This document shows positions 1-7,279 of a DNA stretch of 23,474 nucleotides, piece by piece (the first letter of the stretch is position 1; the number at the start of each line of letters is the position of its first letter). The position numbers and the translations under genes are program-made. The stretch comes from Anaerolineales bacterium UBA6668. GTDB lineage: Bacteria; Chloroflexota; Anaerolineae; Anaerolineales; UBA6668. The stretch covers positions 1 to 23,474 of the forward strand of contig DKKK01000179.1 in the NCBI GenBank assembly GCA_002455215.1. Direction: 5' to 3'. The notes under the pieces are model-generated. The model was given only the letters and a program-made list of their open reading frames with translations. It searched no databases and was not told where the DNA came from.

Positions 1-5
1 ATTTT

Positions 6-25
6 GAGACCTGTTAGGTCTTTTT
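6..25 (+). terminator. Possible intrinsic terminator at left edge
   Basis: A 6-bp perfect stem (AGACCT at 7-12, AGGTCT at 16-21) with a 3-nt loop is followed by a T run to 25. The T tract lies on the plus strand, so it would end a plus-strand gene lying left of the window. On the minus strand the hairpin is followed by CAAAAT rather than a T run, so it is a poor terminator for the tsaC operon. The stem is short. Confidence 0.4.
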
Positions 26-86
26 AGAACGAAATTCAAGAACGAATATAAGGTTAGAAAATAAGGGCGTTCTGGGTGCGTGGGTG

Positions 87-710
87 CTACCCGTGCTGGG
101 TATACTCACCCGCCGTTTCTTCAATCTGCGCCGCAGAAATCGGGCCTGCACGCAGAATAGTCACAGGCAGGCGCGTACAATCCACCACCGTAGAAGGGTT
201 GGCATCGGGCGTTGCGCCACCATCCACAATCCAATCCACCCGCGCCCCCAAACTTTGCCGTACCTGCTCGGCGGTTAGGCAATCTGCCTGCCCAGCTAGG
301 TTGGCGCTCGTCACCGCCAAGGGTCCACAGCTCTGCAAAATGGCAAGCGCCACCGGGTGATTGGGAATGCGCACGCCAATGGTTGGGTAAGGGGAGAGTG
401 CCGCTGGCAGGTCGGGATTGCGCGGCACCACCAGCGTCAAGGCGCCGGGCAAAAAACGTTGCGCCAAACGTTGCGCGACTGGGTTGAGTGGCGGCGCTAC
501 AAGCGGAAGTTGCACCAGATCCGCCAGCAAGACAGCAATCGCTTTCATTGAGTCGCGCCCTTTGGCAGTAAACAACCTGCCAATGGCAATTTCATCATCC
601 ACACGAGCGGCAAGCCCGTACACGGTATCGGTGGGAAAGGCAATCAAGCCACCCTGCCGCACCACTTCGCAGGCAGTCAGAATGCTCTGTTCTAGCGCCG
701 CATCGTTCAT
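87..710 (-). CDS. tsaC: L-threonylcarbamoyladenylate synthase (Sua5/YciO/YrdC family)
   Basis: This 207-aa cytoplasmic enzyme of the YrdC family makes threonylcarbamoyl-AMP from threonine, bicarbonate and ATP, the first step of the t6A modification at position 37 of ANN-decoding tRNAs. Visible motifs are PTDTVYGL (residues 26-33), the KGRDSMKAIAVLL segment (around 50-62), PGALTLV, TIGVRIPNHP and a late SAN. This is the usual nucleotide/threonine pocket of the family. The length fits single-domain TsaC/YwlC; there is no C-terminal Sua5 extension. The ATG overlaps the stop of the upstream moeA-like gene in ATGA, which implies translational coupling, and it is the last gene of the nnr-moeA-tsaC operon. 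The family call is firm. The symbol could equally be ywlC or tsaC1. Confidence 0.93.
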   Translation of the reverse strand: MNDAALEQSILTACEVVRQGGLIAFPTDTVYGLAARVDDEIAIGRLFTAKGRDSMKAIAVLLADLVQLPLVAPPLNPVAQRLAQRFLPGALTLVVPRNPDLPAALSPYPTIGVRIPNHPVALAILQSCGPLAVTSANLAGQADCLTAEQVRQSLGARVDWIVDGGATPDANPSTVVDCTRLPVTILRAGPISAAQIEETAGEYTQHG

Positions 711-2656
711 GCTTGTTCTTTTCCCATTTGCTCAATGGCGTAACCGGGCAATTTTTGCACTGCCGCCCGAAATTCGGGCGTGTGGAGTGTCTCACGCAAG
801 GGGCGGAGCAATTCGCTATGGTAAAAGTGGGTGGGAATCACCAAATCATAACGCTCATGGTAGAGTGGCACAAAATCGAGTTGGAGCGCTTGCGCCGCCG
901 CCGGAATGCCCAGCCCGACATCTGCCCGCCCGCTTGCCACCGCCGCCGCCACTGCCAAATGCGTATATTCTTCCTGCTCATAGCCGTTTACCTGCTCGCT
1001 GGTTAGCCCCAACTGCGCCAAATGATAATCGAGCAAGACGCGCGTGCCCGCGCCGCGTTGCCGATTGACAAAGCGCACTTCCTGCCGCGCCAAATCCGCC
1101 AAGCTATTTAGCCGCAAGGGATTGCCCGCCTGCACCAGCAAGCCTTGCGCTCGCTCCACCAAAGTTAGCAAAACACAATCCAGTTTGGCATAGCGTGGCA
1201 GATAAGCGCGGTTGTACTCGCCAGTGAGCGGGTCTAGCAAGTGGGAGGGAGCAAGGTGCGCTTCGCCGCGTTGCAGTGCCAGCAGTCCGGCTTGGCTACC
1301 GGCGTTCACACTGACCAAACGGCGTTGACGGCGTGCCAAAAATTGCGCCAACAAGTCTAACAACACATCGTGCGAGCCGATGCAAAAGATGGTGCGTTCT
1401 AGTTCGGCGGGGGTGCGATACAACTGCACCTGCACCGCGCTACCCGCCGGCAAGCCCGGCACGCCTGCCGGAATCAGCACCAGCCCATCCGCTTGCACCA
1501 GTGAGCTAATCACACCCGCCCCACGTTGAAGCGGCGCGGCAAGCAGGTTCTCACCCACCCGCCCGACCAGCACGCGCACATAGTCGTCATCGCCCGCATG
1601 TGAAGTGGTCTTGCGCGTCAGTTGGGCGGTGACTTGCAAGGGTTCGGCGGGTAAACAGCCCTGCCAACGGGCTAGCCAGGGTTCGACAAAAATTTCGGCG
1701 GTAAGCGCGGCAGACACCGGATAGCCCGGCACGCCAATGATGGGTACTTGGCGGCTGGGCAAGTGAATCATGCCTAGAATCACCGGATGTCCGGGGCGCA
1801 CTGCCACGCCATGCACCCAGAGCGCACCTAGCGCCTGCACCACCCGCGCCGAAAAATCTTCCGCACCTGCGCTAGAGCCAGCATTGAGCAAGACCAAATC
1901 GCTGTCTTGCGCGGCAGTCAATACCTGCTGGCAGATTTGCTCAAAATTGTCGGGGGTGATGGGGAAGCGTTGCGCCACACCGCCCCATTGATTTACCTGT
2001 CCAGCCAGAATCAACGAGTTGTATTCGATAATGTCGCCCGCTTGCAAGGGCACGCCAATCGGCTTCAGTTCAGTACCTGTGGGCAAAACTGCCACACGCG
2101 GACGGCAAGCCACCCACACACTGGTTTGCCCACTGCCTGCCAACGCACCCAAATCAATCGGGCGAATACGATGCCCGGCAGGTAGAACCAATTGGGTCGC
2201 CACCATATCTTCCCCCAGCGGGCGAACATTGCGCCAAGGGGGCAGGCTGGCGCGTATGCGAATCTGGGCGGGACGGCGGGGGTTTTCCGCTTGGGTCACT
2301 CCATCGGTCAGCGGTTCGACCTGTTCAATCGGAATAACGGCATTTGCCCACAACGGGAGCGGGTCGCCGGTGTCCACATACTCGGCTTGGCTGGGTACTT
2401 GCAGGTAAGCGGGCTGGGTGGCGCTAGCGGGCTGGGTCGCGCTGGCTTGCACCGCAAAGCCATCCATGCCGCTGGCGTGATAGTGCGGGCTGGATAGTTT
2501 TGCCCAAACTGCATCGCTCAACACTCGCCCCACCAATGCTTCGCTTAACGGCAGTTCTTCACTGGCAAGCACACCGTCTAACCCAGCCGCTTGCAAAGCG
2601 CTGGCAAATGCTTCTTGCGCTTGGGAAAGCGGGATATCGTGCAAATAAAGTGACAT
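707..2656 (-). CDS. MoeA-like molybdopterin molybdotransferase fused to a PBP-like domain
   Basis: This is a 649-aa fusion. Residues 1-410 are MoeA-like and would insert molybdate into adenylylated molybdopterin in the cytoplasm. They show SGMDGFAV (62-69), DTGDPLP (95-101), a MoCF-type site NAGSSAGAEDF (258-268), GVPGYPVSA (308-316) and a beta-rich MoeA C-terminal domain (about 340-415). Residues 420-649 look like a type 2 periplasmic-binding/LysR-effector domain: GSHDVLLDLLAQFL, FVNRQRGAGTRVLLDYHL (529-546), and a helix ending SGRADVGLGI. There is no signal peptide, so this domain must act in the cytoplasm, perhaps sensing molybdate or tungstate (inference). It lies 39 nt downstream of nnr and overlaps tsaC by 4 nt. 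No Shine-Dalgarno sequence is obvious before this ATG, but the MSLYLHDIPL start matches my recollection of such fusions. Confidence 0.9.
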   Translation of the reverse strand: MSLYLHDIPLSQAQEAFASALQAAGLDGVLASEELPLSEALVGRVLSDAVWAKLSSPHYHASGMDGFAVQASATQPASATQPAYLQVPSQAEYVDTGDPLPLWANAVIPIEQVEPLTDGVTQAENPRRPAQIRIRASLPPWRNVRPLGEDMVATQLVLPAGHRIRPIDLGALAGSGQTSVWVACRPRVAVLPTGTELKPIGVPLQAGDIIEYNSLILAGQVNQWGGVAQRFPITPDNFEQICQQVLTAAQDSDLVLLNAGSSAGAEDFSARVVQALGALWVHGVAVRPGHPVILGMIHLPSRQVPIIGVPGYPVSAALTAEIFVEPWLARWQGCLPAEPLQVTAQLTRKTTSHAGDDDYVRVLVGRVGENLLAAPLQRGAGVISSLVQADGLVLIPAGVPGLPAGSAVQVQLYRTPAELERTIFCIGSHDVLLDLLAQFLARRQRRLVSVNAGSQAGLLALQRGEAHLAPSHLLDPLTGEYNRAYLPRYAKLDCVLLTLVERAQGLLVQAGNPLRLNSLADLARQEVRFVNRQRGAGTRVLLDYHLAQLGLTSEQVNGYEQEEYTHLAVAAAVASGRADVGLGIPAAAQALQLDFVPLYHERYDLVIPTHFYHSELLRPLRETLHTPEFRAAVQKLPGYAIEQMGKEQA

Positions 2657-2695
2657 AAGTAAGGATTTTTTGCTGGCTAAAAGGGAAATTTTTGG

Positions 2696-4282
2696 CTAAT
2701 GGGCTGGTAACGCCGCATAAAATTCATCTGTACCGGGCGTGGCTAGCACAGCGGGAAGTGCAGTCAGCAGGTCGCGTGCCAGCACGCTGGCGGTTTGTCC
2801 GTGCTGTTGAGCGGCAAGCAAACCGGCACGGGCGTGTAGGTATGCGCCGCACCAAGCCGCCGCATAAGCAGGTAAACCTTGCGCCAGCAAGCCCGCAATC
2901 ATACCCGCTAAGACATCGCCCGTACCCGCCCGCGCCAAAGCCGCACTGGCAAAGGGCAAGGTCATGCCGCGCCCATCCACATTGGCTATCACGGTGTACG
3001 CGCCCTTCAACACCAGTACCACCTGTTTTTCTTGGGCAAATTGACTGGCGATTTCCCAGCGGTGTGCCTGAATCTCGGCAATCGGACGCCCACACAAGGC
3101 AGACATTTCGCCGGCATGGGGGGTCAGCACGCACTGGCTGGGCAAGTTCTGCCAGCAAGCGGGAGCATCCGCCAGCAAGCGCAAGGCATCGGCATCCAGC
3201 ACGGTGGGCGGCAGGCTGGGCGCATCGGGGGCAAGCAAGTTTTGGAGTAGCTGGGCAGTGTGGGCAGACTGCCCCCAGCCACAGCCGAGCAAAAGGCTAT
3301 CTGCCTTGGGAAAATACGCCTGCAAGCGTTCTGCCCCATCCCCATTTAAGTAGCCAGCGCTTTCTGGTAGGCTTAGCCAAGTGGCTTCGGGCAAGTGGGT
3401 GAGTAGGTGCGCCTGCAAATAGGGCAGGCTTGCCAGCGTGACCAAGCCGCTCCCCACCCGGTAAGCGGCAGAACTCGCCAAAAGCGCCGCACCGCCATAG
3501 GCTTGTGAGCCAACCGCCGCCAAAGTGGTGCCAAATGTGCCCTTGTGGGCAGTGCGGGAGCGGGTGGGTAAGCAGGCTTGCACATCGGCTAAGTCGGGAA
3601 CAGAGCGCGGAAAGCCGGTTCGGTCAGGAATCTGCGCCTGCCAACCAATGCTGGCAAACTTCAGTTCACCGACCACATCGGCGGAGTTCGATTGGAACAA
3701 GCCAGTTTTGTATGCGCCAAAGGTGAGCGTGGTGGTAGCCGGTAGGGTAGCAGGGTCAAACAGTCCGCTGTCACAATCTAACCCACTGGGACAATCTACC
3801 GCCAAGACGGGCACACGCTGGGGCAGGTGGGCACGTACCACGCCAATGAGTTCGGCTAGGTGGGGGCGTAGTGGCAATTTTGCGCCAATCCCCAATAGCG
3901 CATCTACCAGCAAGTCTGCCGTTTGCGCCCAATTTTGCAGTGTTTGCCATTGGGCGTCTTGGCTTGCCCAGGTGACGGCGTGGCTCGGCAGGCGCAAGCC
4001 TTTTGCGGCAGTTGGCAGTTTCTCTTCGTATAGGGTTTGTGCGCCGTACAGCAGGATTTCATATTCGCTGTTTTGCAAAAATTTTGCCGCAGTTAAACCG
4101 TCTCCACCGTTGTTGCCCGTACCTATCAGCAGAAGTACCCGCCCACCCGCTGGAAGCAGGCGCTGGATCTCGCGGGCAAGCGCTTGCCCTGCCAAAGTCA
4201 TCATGCTGGTGTAGGAAATGCCTGCAAAATCAGCTTCAACTTCCAAATCGCGCATTTGTTGGACGGATACGATTTTTTGCAT
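2696..4282 (-). CDS. nnr: Bifunctional NAD(P)H-hydrate epimerase / ADP-dependent NAD(P)H-hydrate dehydratase
   Basis: This 528-aa protein repairs hydrated NADH and NADPH. The N-terminal YjeF_N epimerase domain interconverts the R and S hydrates, and the C-terminal carbohydrate-kinase-like domain dehydrates the S form using ADP. Epimerase signs: start MQKIVSVQQMRDLE, GTGNNGGDG (54-62), and AVDCPSGLDCDSG (161-173). Dehydratase signs: HKGTFG (246-251), VLDADAL (361-367), LTPHAGEMSAL (386-396), VLKGAYTVI, and the nucleotide/catalytic AGTGDVLAGMIAGLL (452-466). Length is normal for the bifunctional form. It is the first gene of the minus-strand operon. The ATG is 15 nt from the divergent DUF695-like gene, so its promoter must lie in or next to that coding region. 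No ribosome binding site is seen. Confidence 0.95.
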   Translation of the reverse strand: MQKIVSVQQMRDLEVEADFAGISYTSMMTLAGQALAREIQRLLPAGGRVLLLIGTGNNGGDGLTAAKFLQNSEYEILLYGAQTLYEEKLPTAAKGLRLPSHAVTWASQDAQWQTLQNWAQTADLLVDALLGIGAKLPLRPHLAELIGVVRAHLPQRVPVLAVDCPSGLDCDSGLFDPATLPATTTLTFGAYKTGLFQSNSADVVGELKFASIGWQAQIPDRTGFPRSVPDLADVQACLPTRSRTAHKGTFGTTLAAVGSQAYGGAALLASSAAYRVGSGLVTLASLPYLQAHLLTHLPEATWLSLPESAGYLNGDGAERLQAYFPKADSLLLGCGWGQSAHTAQLLQNLLAPDAPSLPPTVLDADALRLLADAPACWQNLPSQCVLTPHAGEMSALCGRPIAEIQAHRWEIASQFAQEKQVVLVLKGAYTVIANVDGRGMTLPFASAALARAGTGDVLAGMIAGLLAQGLPAYAAAWCGAYLHARAGLLAAQQHGQTASVLARDLLTALPAVLATPGTDEFYAALPAH

Positions 4283-4290
4283 GGTACAAT
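4259..4290 (+). promoter_or_regulatory. Possible promoter for the DUF695-like gene, leaderless type
   Basis: A -10-like TACAAT (4285-4290, within GGTACAAT) ends 7 nt before the ATG at 4298. A weak -35-like TTGGAC lies at 4259-4264 with a long 20-nt spacer. A start this close to the -10 box would give a nearly leaderless mRNA. The same GGTANAAT-then-ATG arrangement occurs before the gene at 7280. Inferred by eye only. Confidence 0.35.
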
Positions 4291-4297
4291 CGGAGTT

Positions 4298-4750
4298 ATG
4301 TCTTACGAGAACGAACCATTACCGACACAAGAGTGGGAATTTGTGGCACAAGGCGAGCGTACAGCCACACAGGACACGGCTGTCTATCGGGTGCGAAAAC
4401 TGCCCAGCGACCGCTTGCTTCAAGACCGTATGCCGTGGTGTGTCACTCTGGCGTGGCGTTTTATTCCCATGCACCACACCCGTCTGCCTAGCCCTGCGGA
4501 GTCGGCACAGATGAATTTATTGGAAGATGTACTGCTGGGCACGTTGGAGCCACTGGGGCAAGCACGCTTGTTGGTAGTAGCGACATCCATTTATTTACGG
4601 GAGTGGTGGTGGTACACCCGCGACCCAATCGAAATGCTGGCTATGCTCAATTCCAGCCTTACCCACTACCCGGCGTTTCCCATCAAAATCTTTCAGATGG
4701 AAGACCCGCGCTGGCAAAAGGTGAAAGCGCTGTTGGGCAAGGCAGGTTGA
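4298..4750 (+). CDS. DUF695-like protein of unknown function
   Basis: This 150-aa soluble protein is read from the ATG of MSYENEPLPT at 4298. An upstream in-frame start at 4184 would run 99 bases into nnr on the other strand and adds non-conserved-looking residues, so I reject it. The pattern resembles DUF695: a central strand MPWCVTLAWRF, a helix with NLLEDVLLGTLEPLG, then strand RLLVVATSIYLREWWWYT and a C-terminal FPIKIFQMEDPRW. Family function is unknown. There is no signal peptide or membrane segment. The gene diverges from nnr and ends 4 nt short of the converging tRNA. The family call is tentative; that it is a real gene is likely. Confidence 0.7.
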   Translation: MSYENEPLPTQEWEFVAQGERTATQDTAVYRVRKLPSDRLLQDRMPWCVTLAWRFIPMHHTRLPSPAESAQMNLLEDVLLGTLEPLGQARLLVVATSIYLREWWWYTRDPIEMLAMLNSSLTHYPAFPIKIFQMEDPRWQKVKALLGKAG

Positions 4751-4754
4751 GTTG

Positions 4755-4828
4755 TACCCCCGGTGCGGCTCGAACGCACGACCGTCAGCTTAGAAGGCTG
4801 CTGCTCTATCCGACTGAGCTACGGAGGC
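4755..4828 (-). tRNA. tRNA-Arg (anticodon UCU)
   Basis: The 74-nt cloverleaf reads on the minus strand. The acceptor stem is GCCTCCG with CGGGGGT (one G-U pair at 1-72), the D stem is GCTC/GAGC, and the anticodon loop is CTTCTAA (anticodon TCT). The variable loop has 5 nt, the T stem is GTGCG/CGCAC with loop TTCGAGC, and the discriminator is A. The outer anticodon-stem pair (27-43) reads G-A, a mismatch. CCA is not encoded. It reads AGA and AGG codons. Confidence 0.97.
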
Positions 4829-4869
4829 GGATGATGGACGGCTGGCACGCGCAAGGCTAACCAGCGCCC

Positions 4870-5319
4870 TTAATTACGGCTATTACGCACCAATTCAATC
4901 GGACGAATGCCCTTGTACACTTGGCGGCTTCCTAAGGTGCGCAAAATGGTATCCACTTGGTTGGGGCGACCAATGGATTCGGCAAGTTGTAGCGGAGTCA
5001 TCGGGTGGTTGCCGTTTTTTAGCAAGGCGCGAAAGACCGCATCCACCAGAGACATATTGCCATTGACAAATTCCGGGTGGTTGCCGCACTGGGTTTGCAC
5101 CAGATATTGCAAAGCGCTGATGGTGGTCACTTGAGCAGTTAGCGGGTCAATCGAGTCGATTGTTTCGTGCCGAGCGCTTTCCGGAATTTCAAGCCCAAAC
5201 TTGTGCGCCAGTTCGCGTAATTCGCTATGAAAATCGCGGATTTGCCCATCCCACCAAGAAACGTCAATGTGAAAGGGAGTGTCTGGGGTTGGTTTCGCCA
5301 GGCGAGAAAGTACACTCAT
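4870..5319 (-). CDS. Unrecognised protein with C-terminal winged-helix-like segment
   Basis: This 149-aa protein is not a family I can name. The N-terminal part has FHIDVSWWDGQIRDF (around 16-30) and an acidic helical stretch. Residues 90-145 look like a winged helix: a first helix SLVDAVFRALLKNG, a turn and second helix MTPLQLAESIGRPN, a third helix QVDTILRTLG, then a short wing RQVYKGIRPI. It starts 2 nt after the stop of the larger upstream gene, with a strong GGAGG ribosome binding site inside that gene's last codons, so the two are almost certainly made together. DNA or RNA binding is inferred from fold pattern only. There are no membrane segments or catalytic motifs. Confidence 0.8.
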   Translation of the reverse strand: MSVLSRLAKPTPDTPFHIDVSWWDGQIRDFHSELRELAHKFGLEIPESARHETIDSIDPLTAQVTTISALQYLVQTQCGNHPEFVNGNMSLVDAVFRALLKNGNHPMTPLQLAESIGRPNQVDTILRTLGSRQVYKGIRPIELVRNSRN

Positions 5320-5321
5320 GG

Positions 5322-6908
5322 TTAGTCGCCTCCTTCAGATTTGAGCCGCCAATAGGCATCGCCCACCGGCTCGCAATAGCTGGCATTTACCAAAACGCTA
5401 AACACCTGACGGGCAGTGAGCCGTTTGACGGTATTGACCGTGCTGTAAAGTGTGGTGGCATGTACCGAACCTTGCTGGCTGAGTTTGACCAGTTCGCGGA
5501 AGGATTGTTCTACCACGCGCTCCACTGTGCGATTGAGAGAACGCTCAAACAAGGCGTCGGCTTCCGCTTGAGATGCCACCGCCACCGCTACTTCGTCCAA
5601 CATTTTGACACTGACACCTTGACGAAGCATGGTCATACGCAGTTGGTTCTCTTGGTTTTGGATGGTGCGGATCCAGTCTGCGCCTTTGTTGCGGCGGTGC
5701 AGGCGGATCACCACTTCATCTGGGTATGAGCCGGGCGCAATATTGACCAATGCACCCGCCAAAGCGCCGTATTTTTCATAGAGCGGCGCTAACCCATAGA
5801 CAAAACGACCCGGGCGCACGACCCAGCCCGAAAAGCGCTGACCGGTATTGCCATCAATGATGGAAAAACGCACGCGCTGGGTGCTGAGGGCGGAGGGAAA
5901 GAGTGGGGATGTGCGTGCATTAAGTGGCAGGGTACCACTGGTGAGATGGTGGTAGGGGATGAAAATATCTACATTGGAAGTTGGCTTCCCATCCAATGCG
6001 CAATCATCCCACTCGTCGTTAATTTCCTTCACCAAGCGCTCAAGCGCTTCCGGTAAATGGATGGTGGGAATGTTGGTATATTCCGGCATTTGCAAGCGTG
6101 GTGGCACCAACAAAACAGCGGCAGGCTCTTTGGCTTTCAGATACCACATCACTTCGCCCTTTGGTCCCACTTCGTCAAAGCGGTCATCCTGCGATAGAAC
6201 ATAATTGAGCGAGAACTCCAATAAACTTAGGTCGTCGGTTTCATTCAAGCCCAGATGCGGAAGCAGTTCTGTGGTTCTGAGCGGTCCGCCGTTTGCCATG
6301 TCCAGCAAAGCTTCCACTAAGTTTAGGTGGAACTCATTAATTTCCAAGAGCATTTGCTTGAGGAACCAAGTGTTGGACAGGCAGATGAAATCGGGTAGTT
6401 GCATCAATTGTGACTGCACAGTGGCGCGTAAGGCGGGGAGTGCCATCTCGTGTGCTTCTGGCAGGTTGTTAAAGGGCAACTCATTTTCGGCGAGTTCGTG
6501 GAAATCACGCTGGTTAAGCGGGTGCTCAGGCAAGTTGCTGGCAAACTCATAGCGACTGCCGTCACTCAATTGCACCTGAATAACATTGAACGTCCCAATG
6601 TCTGGGTTGTTTCCCGCCCGCACAGCCAACACCTTTCCGGTGGCATTTTCCAAAAGCGGGAAGAGCAGTTGTTGGCCTGCTTCGTAGGTTTGTCCGGGTC
6701 GGTACAAACTCATTTGCTTTTTGTTGCGAGCCTGCTGTTTTTGGTTGGCTTGTTCCAAGCGATTCGCCAATACAGCAGAGATGAGATTGTCTAACGATTG
6801 GGGACGCGCAATTTCCAATAAATAGTGGTTTATGTGTTGAATGTCGTTCACATCTAACATAAAAGATGTAAGCCAAGCATTCAATTGGGTGGAATTTTGT
6901 TCTGTCAC
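5322..6908 (-). CDS. Unrecognised 528-aa protein with winged-helix-like region
   Basis: I do not recognise this family. Residues 25-65 are helical and polar (NKKQMSLYRPGQTY follows). Residues 70-125 look beta-rich (LLFPLLENATGKVLAVRAG, VIQVQLSDGSRYEF). Residues 195-258 resemble a winged helix (NLVEALLDMANGG, then LRTTELLPHLGLN, then a strand pair ending EVMWYLKAKEP). Residues 335-405 are again beta-rich, and 410-528 are helical with a final GDAYWRLKS wing-like end. No enzyme motif, signal peptide or membrane helix is seen. The start is GTG at 6908 with no evident ribosome binding site; the next methionine is residue 17. It forms a two-gene operon with the 149-aa winged-helix-like protein. Role unknown; a DNA-associated pair is a guess from the fold pattern. 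Confidence 0.82.
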   Translation of the reverse strand: MTEQNSTQLNAWLTSFMLDVNDIQHINHYLLEIARPQSLDNLISAVLANRLEQANQKQQARNKKQMSLYRPGQTYEAGQQLLFPLLENATGKVLAVRAGNNPDIGTFNVIQVQLSDGSRYEFASNLPEHPLNQRDFHELAENELPFNNLPEAHEMALPALRATVQSQLMQLPDFICLSNTWFLKQMLLEINEFHLNLVEALLDMANGGPLRTTELLPHLGLNETDDLSLLEFSLNYVLSQDDRFDEVGPKGEVMWYLKAKEPAAVLLVPPRLQMPEYTNIPTIHLPEALERLVKEINDEWDDCALDGKPTSNVDIFIPYHHLTSGTLPLNARTSPLFPSALSTQRVRFSIIDGNTGQRFSGWVVRPGRFVYGLAPLYEKYGALAGALVNIAPGSYPDEVVIRLHRRNKGADWIRTIQNQENQLRMTMLRQGVSVKMLDEVAVAVASQAEADALFERSLNRTVERVVEQSFRELVKLSQQGSVHATTLYSTVNTVKRLTARQVFSVLVNASYCEPVGDAYWRLKSEGGD

Positions 6909-6952
6909 GCGGCTTTTTACTCTATATTCTTAATCGTCATGTTCTGTTACCT

Positions 6953-6969
6953 GTTTGCCTATGGCAAAC
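6953..6969. promoter_or_regulatory. Perfect 7-bp palindrome, possible operator
   Basis: GTTTGCC-TAT-GGCAAAC is a perfect inverted repeat with a 3-nt centre, about 45 nt upstream of the GTG start of the 528-aa minus-strand gene. Position and symmetry suit a transcription-factor site, possibly for autoregulation by one of the two winged-helix-like proteins (inference). There is no T run on either side, so a terminator is unlikely. Confidence 0.45.
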
Positions 6970-7138
6970 TCTACTGACAATTTGCGGTAGAAAGGCATAA
7001 AACAGGCAAGTTTAATGAATGAGCAAATTATACGCAATGAATGGAAGTTGTCAAACGTTTAGTCTATTCTGGGTGCGTTTCAAGGTTTGGAATGGCTTCG
7101 CCTGTATTCGGTATGGGTCAAAAGCGCGTTTTTCTAGA

Positions 7139-7165
7139 GCAAAAAGCGTAGTTTCCATCCGTGTC
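7139..7165 (+). repeat. Intergenic motif, copy 1 (shared with 16217-16243)
   Basis: A 27-base segment matching 16217-16243 at 22 of 27 positions in the same orientation, with an exact 10-base core AGTTTCCATC. A weaker related copy lies just upstream at 7111-7134 (GTATG, CAAAAGCGCG, then a T run and C). Both sites lie in long gaps between divergent genes. Function unknown. Confidence 0.5.
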
Positions 7166-7242
7166 CGCTATCGCTGAAACCCGGCACGATACGCCGTATG
7201 CTTGAAAATCATGCCTTTTTTCTTAGGGAAACCAGACAATTC

Positions 7243-7273
7243 TTGTCCTTACCGTGATATATACTGGTAAAAT
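7243..7273 (+). promoter_or_regulatory. Possible promoter for the pfkB-parA-parB cluster, leaderless type
   Basis: A -10-like TAAAAT (7268-7273, in GGTAAAAT) ends 6 nt before the ATG at 7280; TTGTCC (7243-7248) could be a weak -35 with a 19-nt spacer. An overlapping TATACT (7260-7265) is a second -10 candidate. No ribosome binding site is present before the ATG, which fits a leaderless transcript. The sequence ATATACTGGTAAAA recurs with one change at 16148-16161. Confidence 0.4.
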
Positions 7274-7279
7274 TACGCC

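Larger units (their letters stand above)
6909..7279. other. Intergenic region between divergent genes
   Basis: 371 bases without a credible gene. It holds a 7-bp palindrome near the minus-strand gene (6953-6969), a 12-bp string TTCTGGGTGCGT (7067-7078) also present at 70-81, two imperfect copies of a motif shared with the 16.1-16.4 kb gap (7111-7134 and 7139-7165), a short palindrome ATACG-C-CGTAT (7189-7199), and a putative promoter just before 7280. It probably carries the promoters of both divergent operons; a small RNA cannot be excluded. Confidence 0.6.

Noticed and set aside
418..1068. 216-aa plus-strand open frame opposite tsaC and moeA
   Set aside because: It spans the junction of two well-supported minus-strand genes and has no domain pattern.
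2692..3402. 236-aa plus-strand open frame opposite nnr
   Set aside because: It is composed of low-complexity Arg/Pro/His-rich sequence typical of the antisense of a GC-rich gene; nnr explains the region fully.
3525..4214. 229-aa plus-strand open frame opposite nnr
   Set aside because: Antisense shadow of the conserved epimerase domain, with no recognisable motif of its own.
4184..4297. Longer start of the DUF695-like protein inside nnr
   Set aside because: The added residues overlap the nnr coding region on the other strand and do not look like part of the domain; a -10-like box sits directly before the ATG at 4298.
4755..4828. tRNA-Arg as an integration site
   Set aside because: No integrase gene and no duplicated tRNA 3' end were seen in the window.
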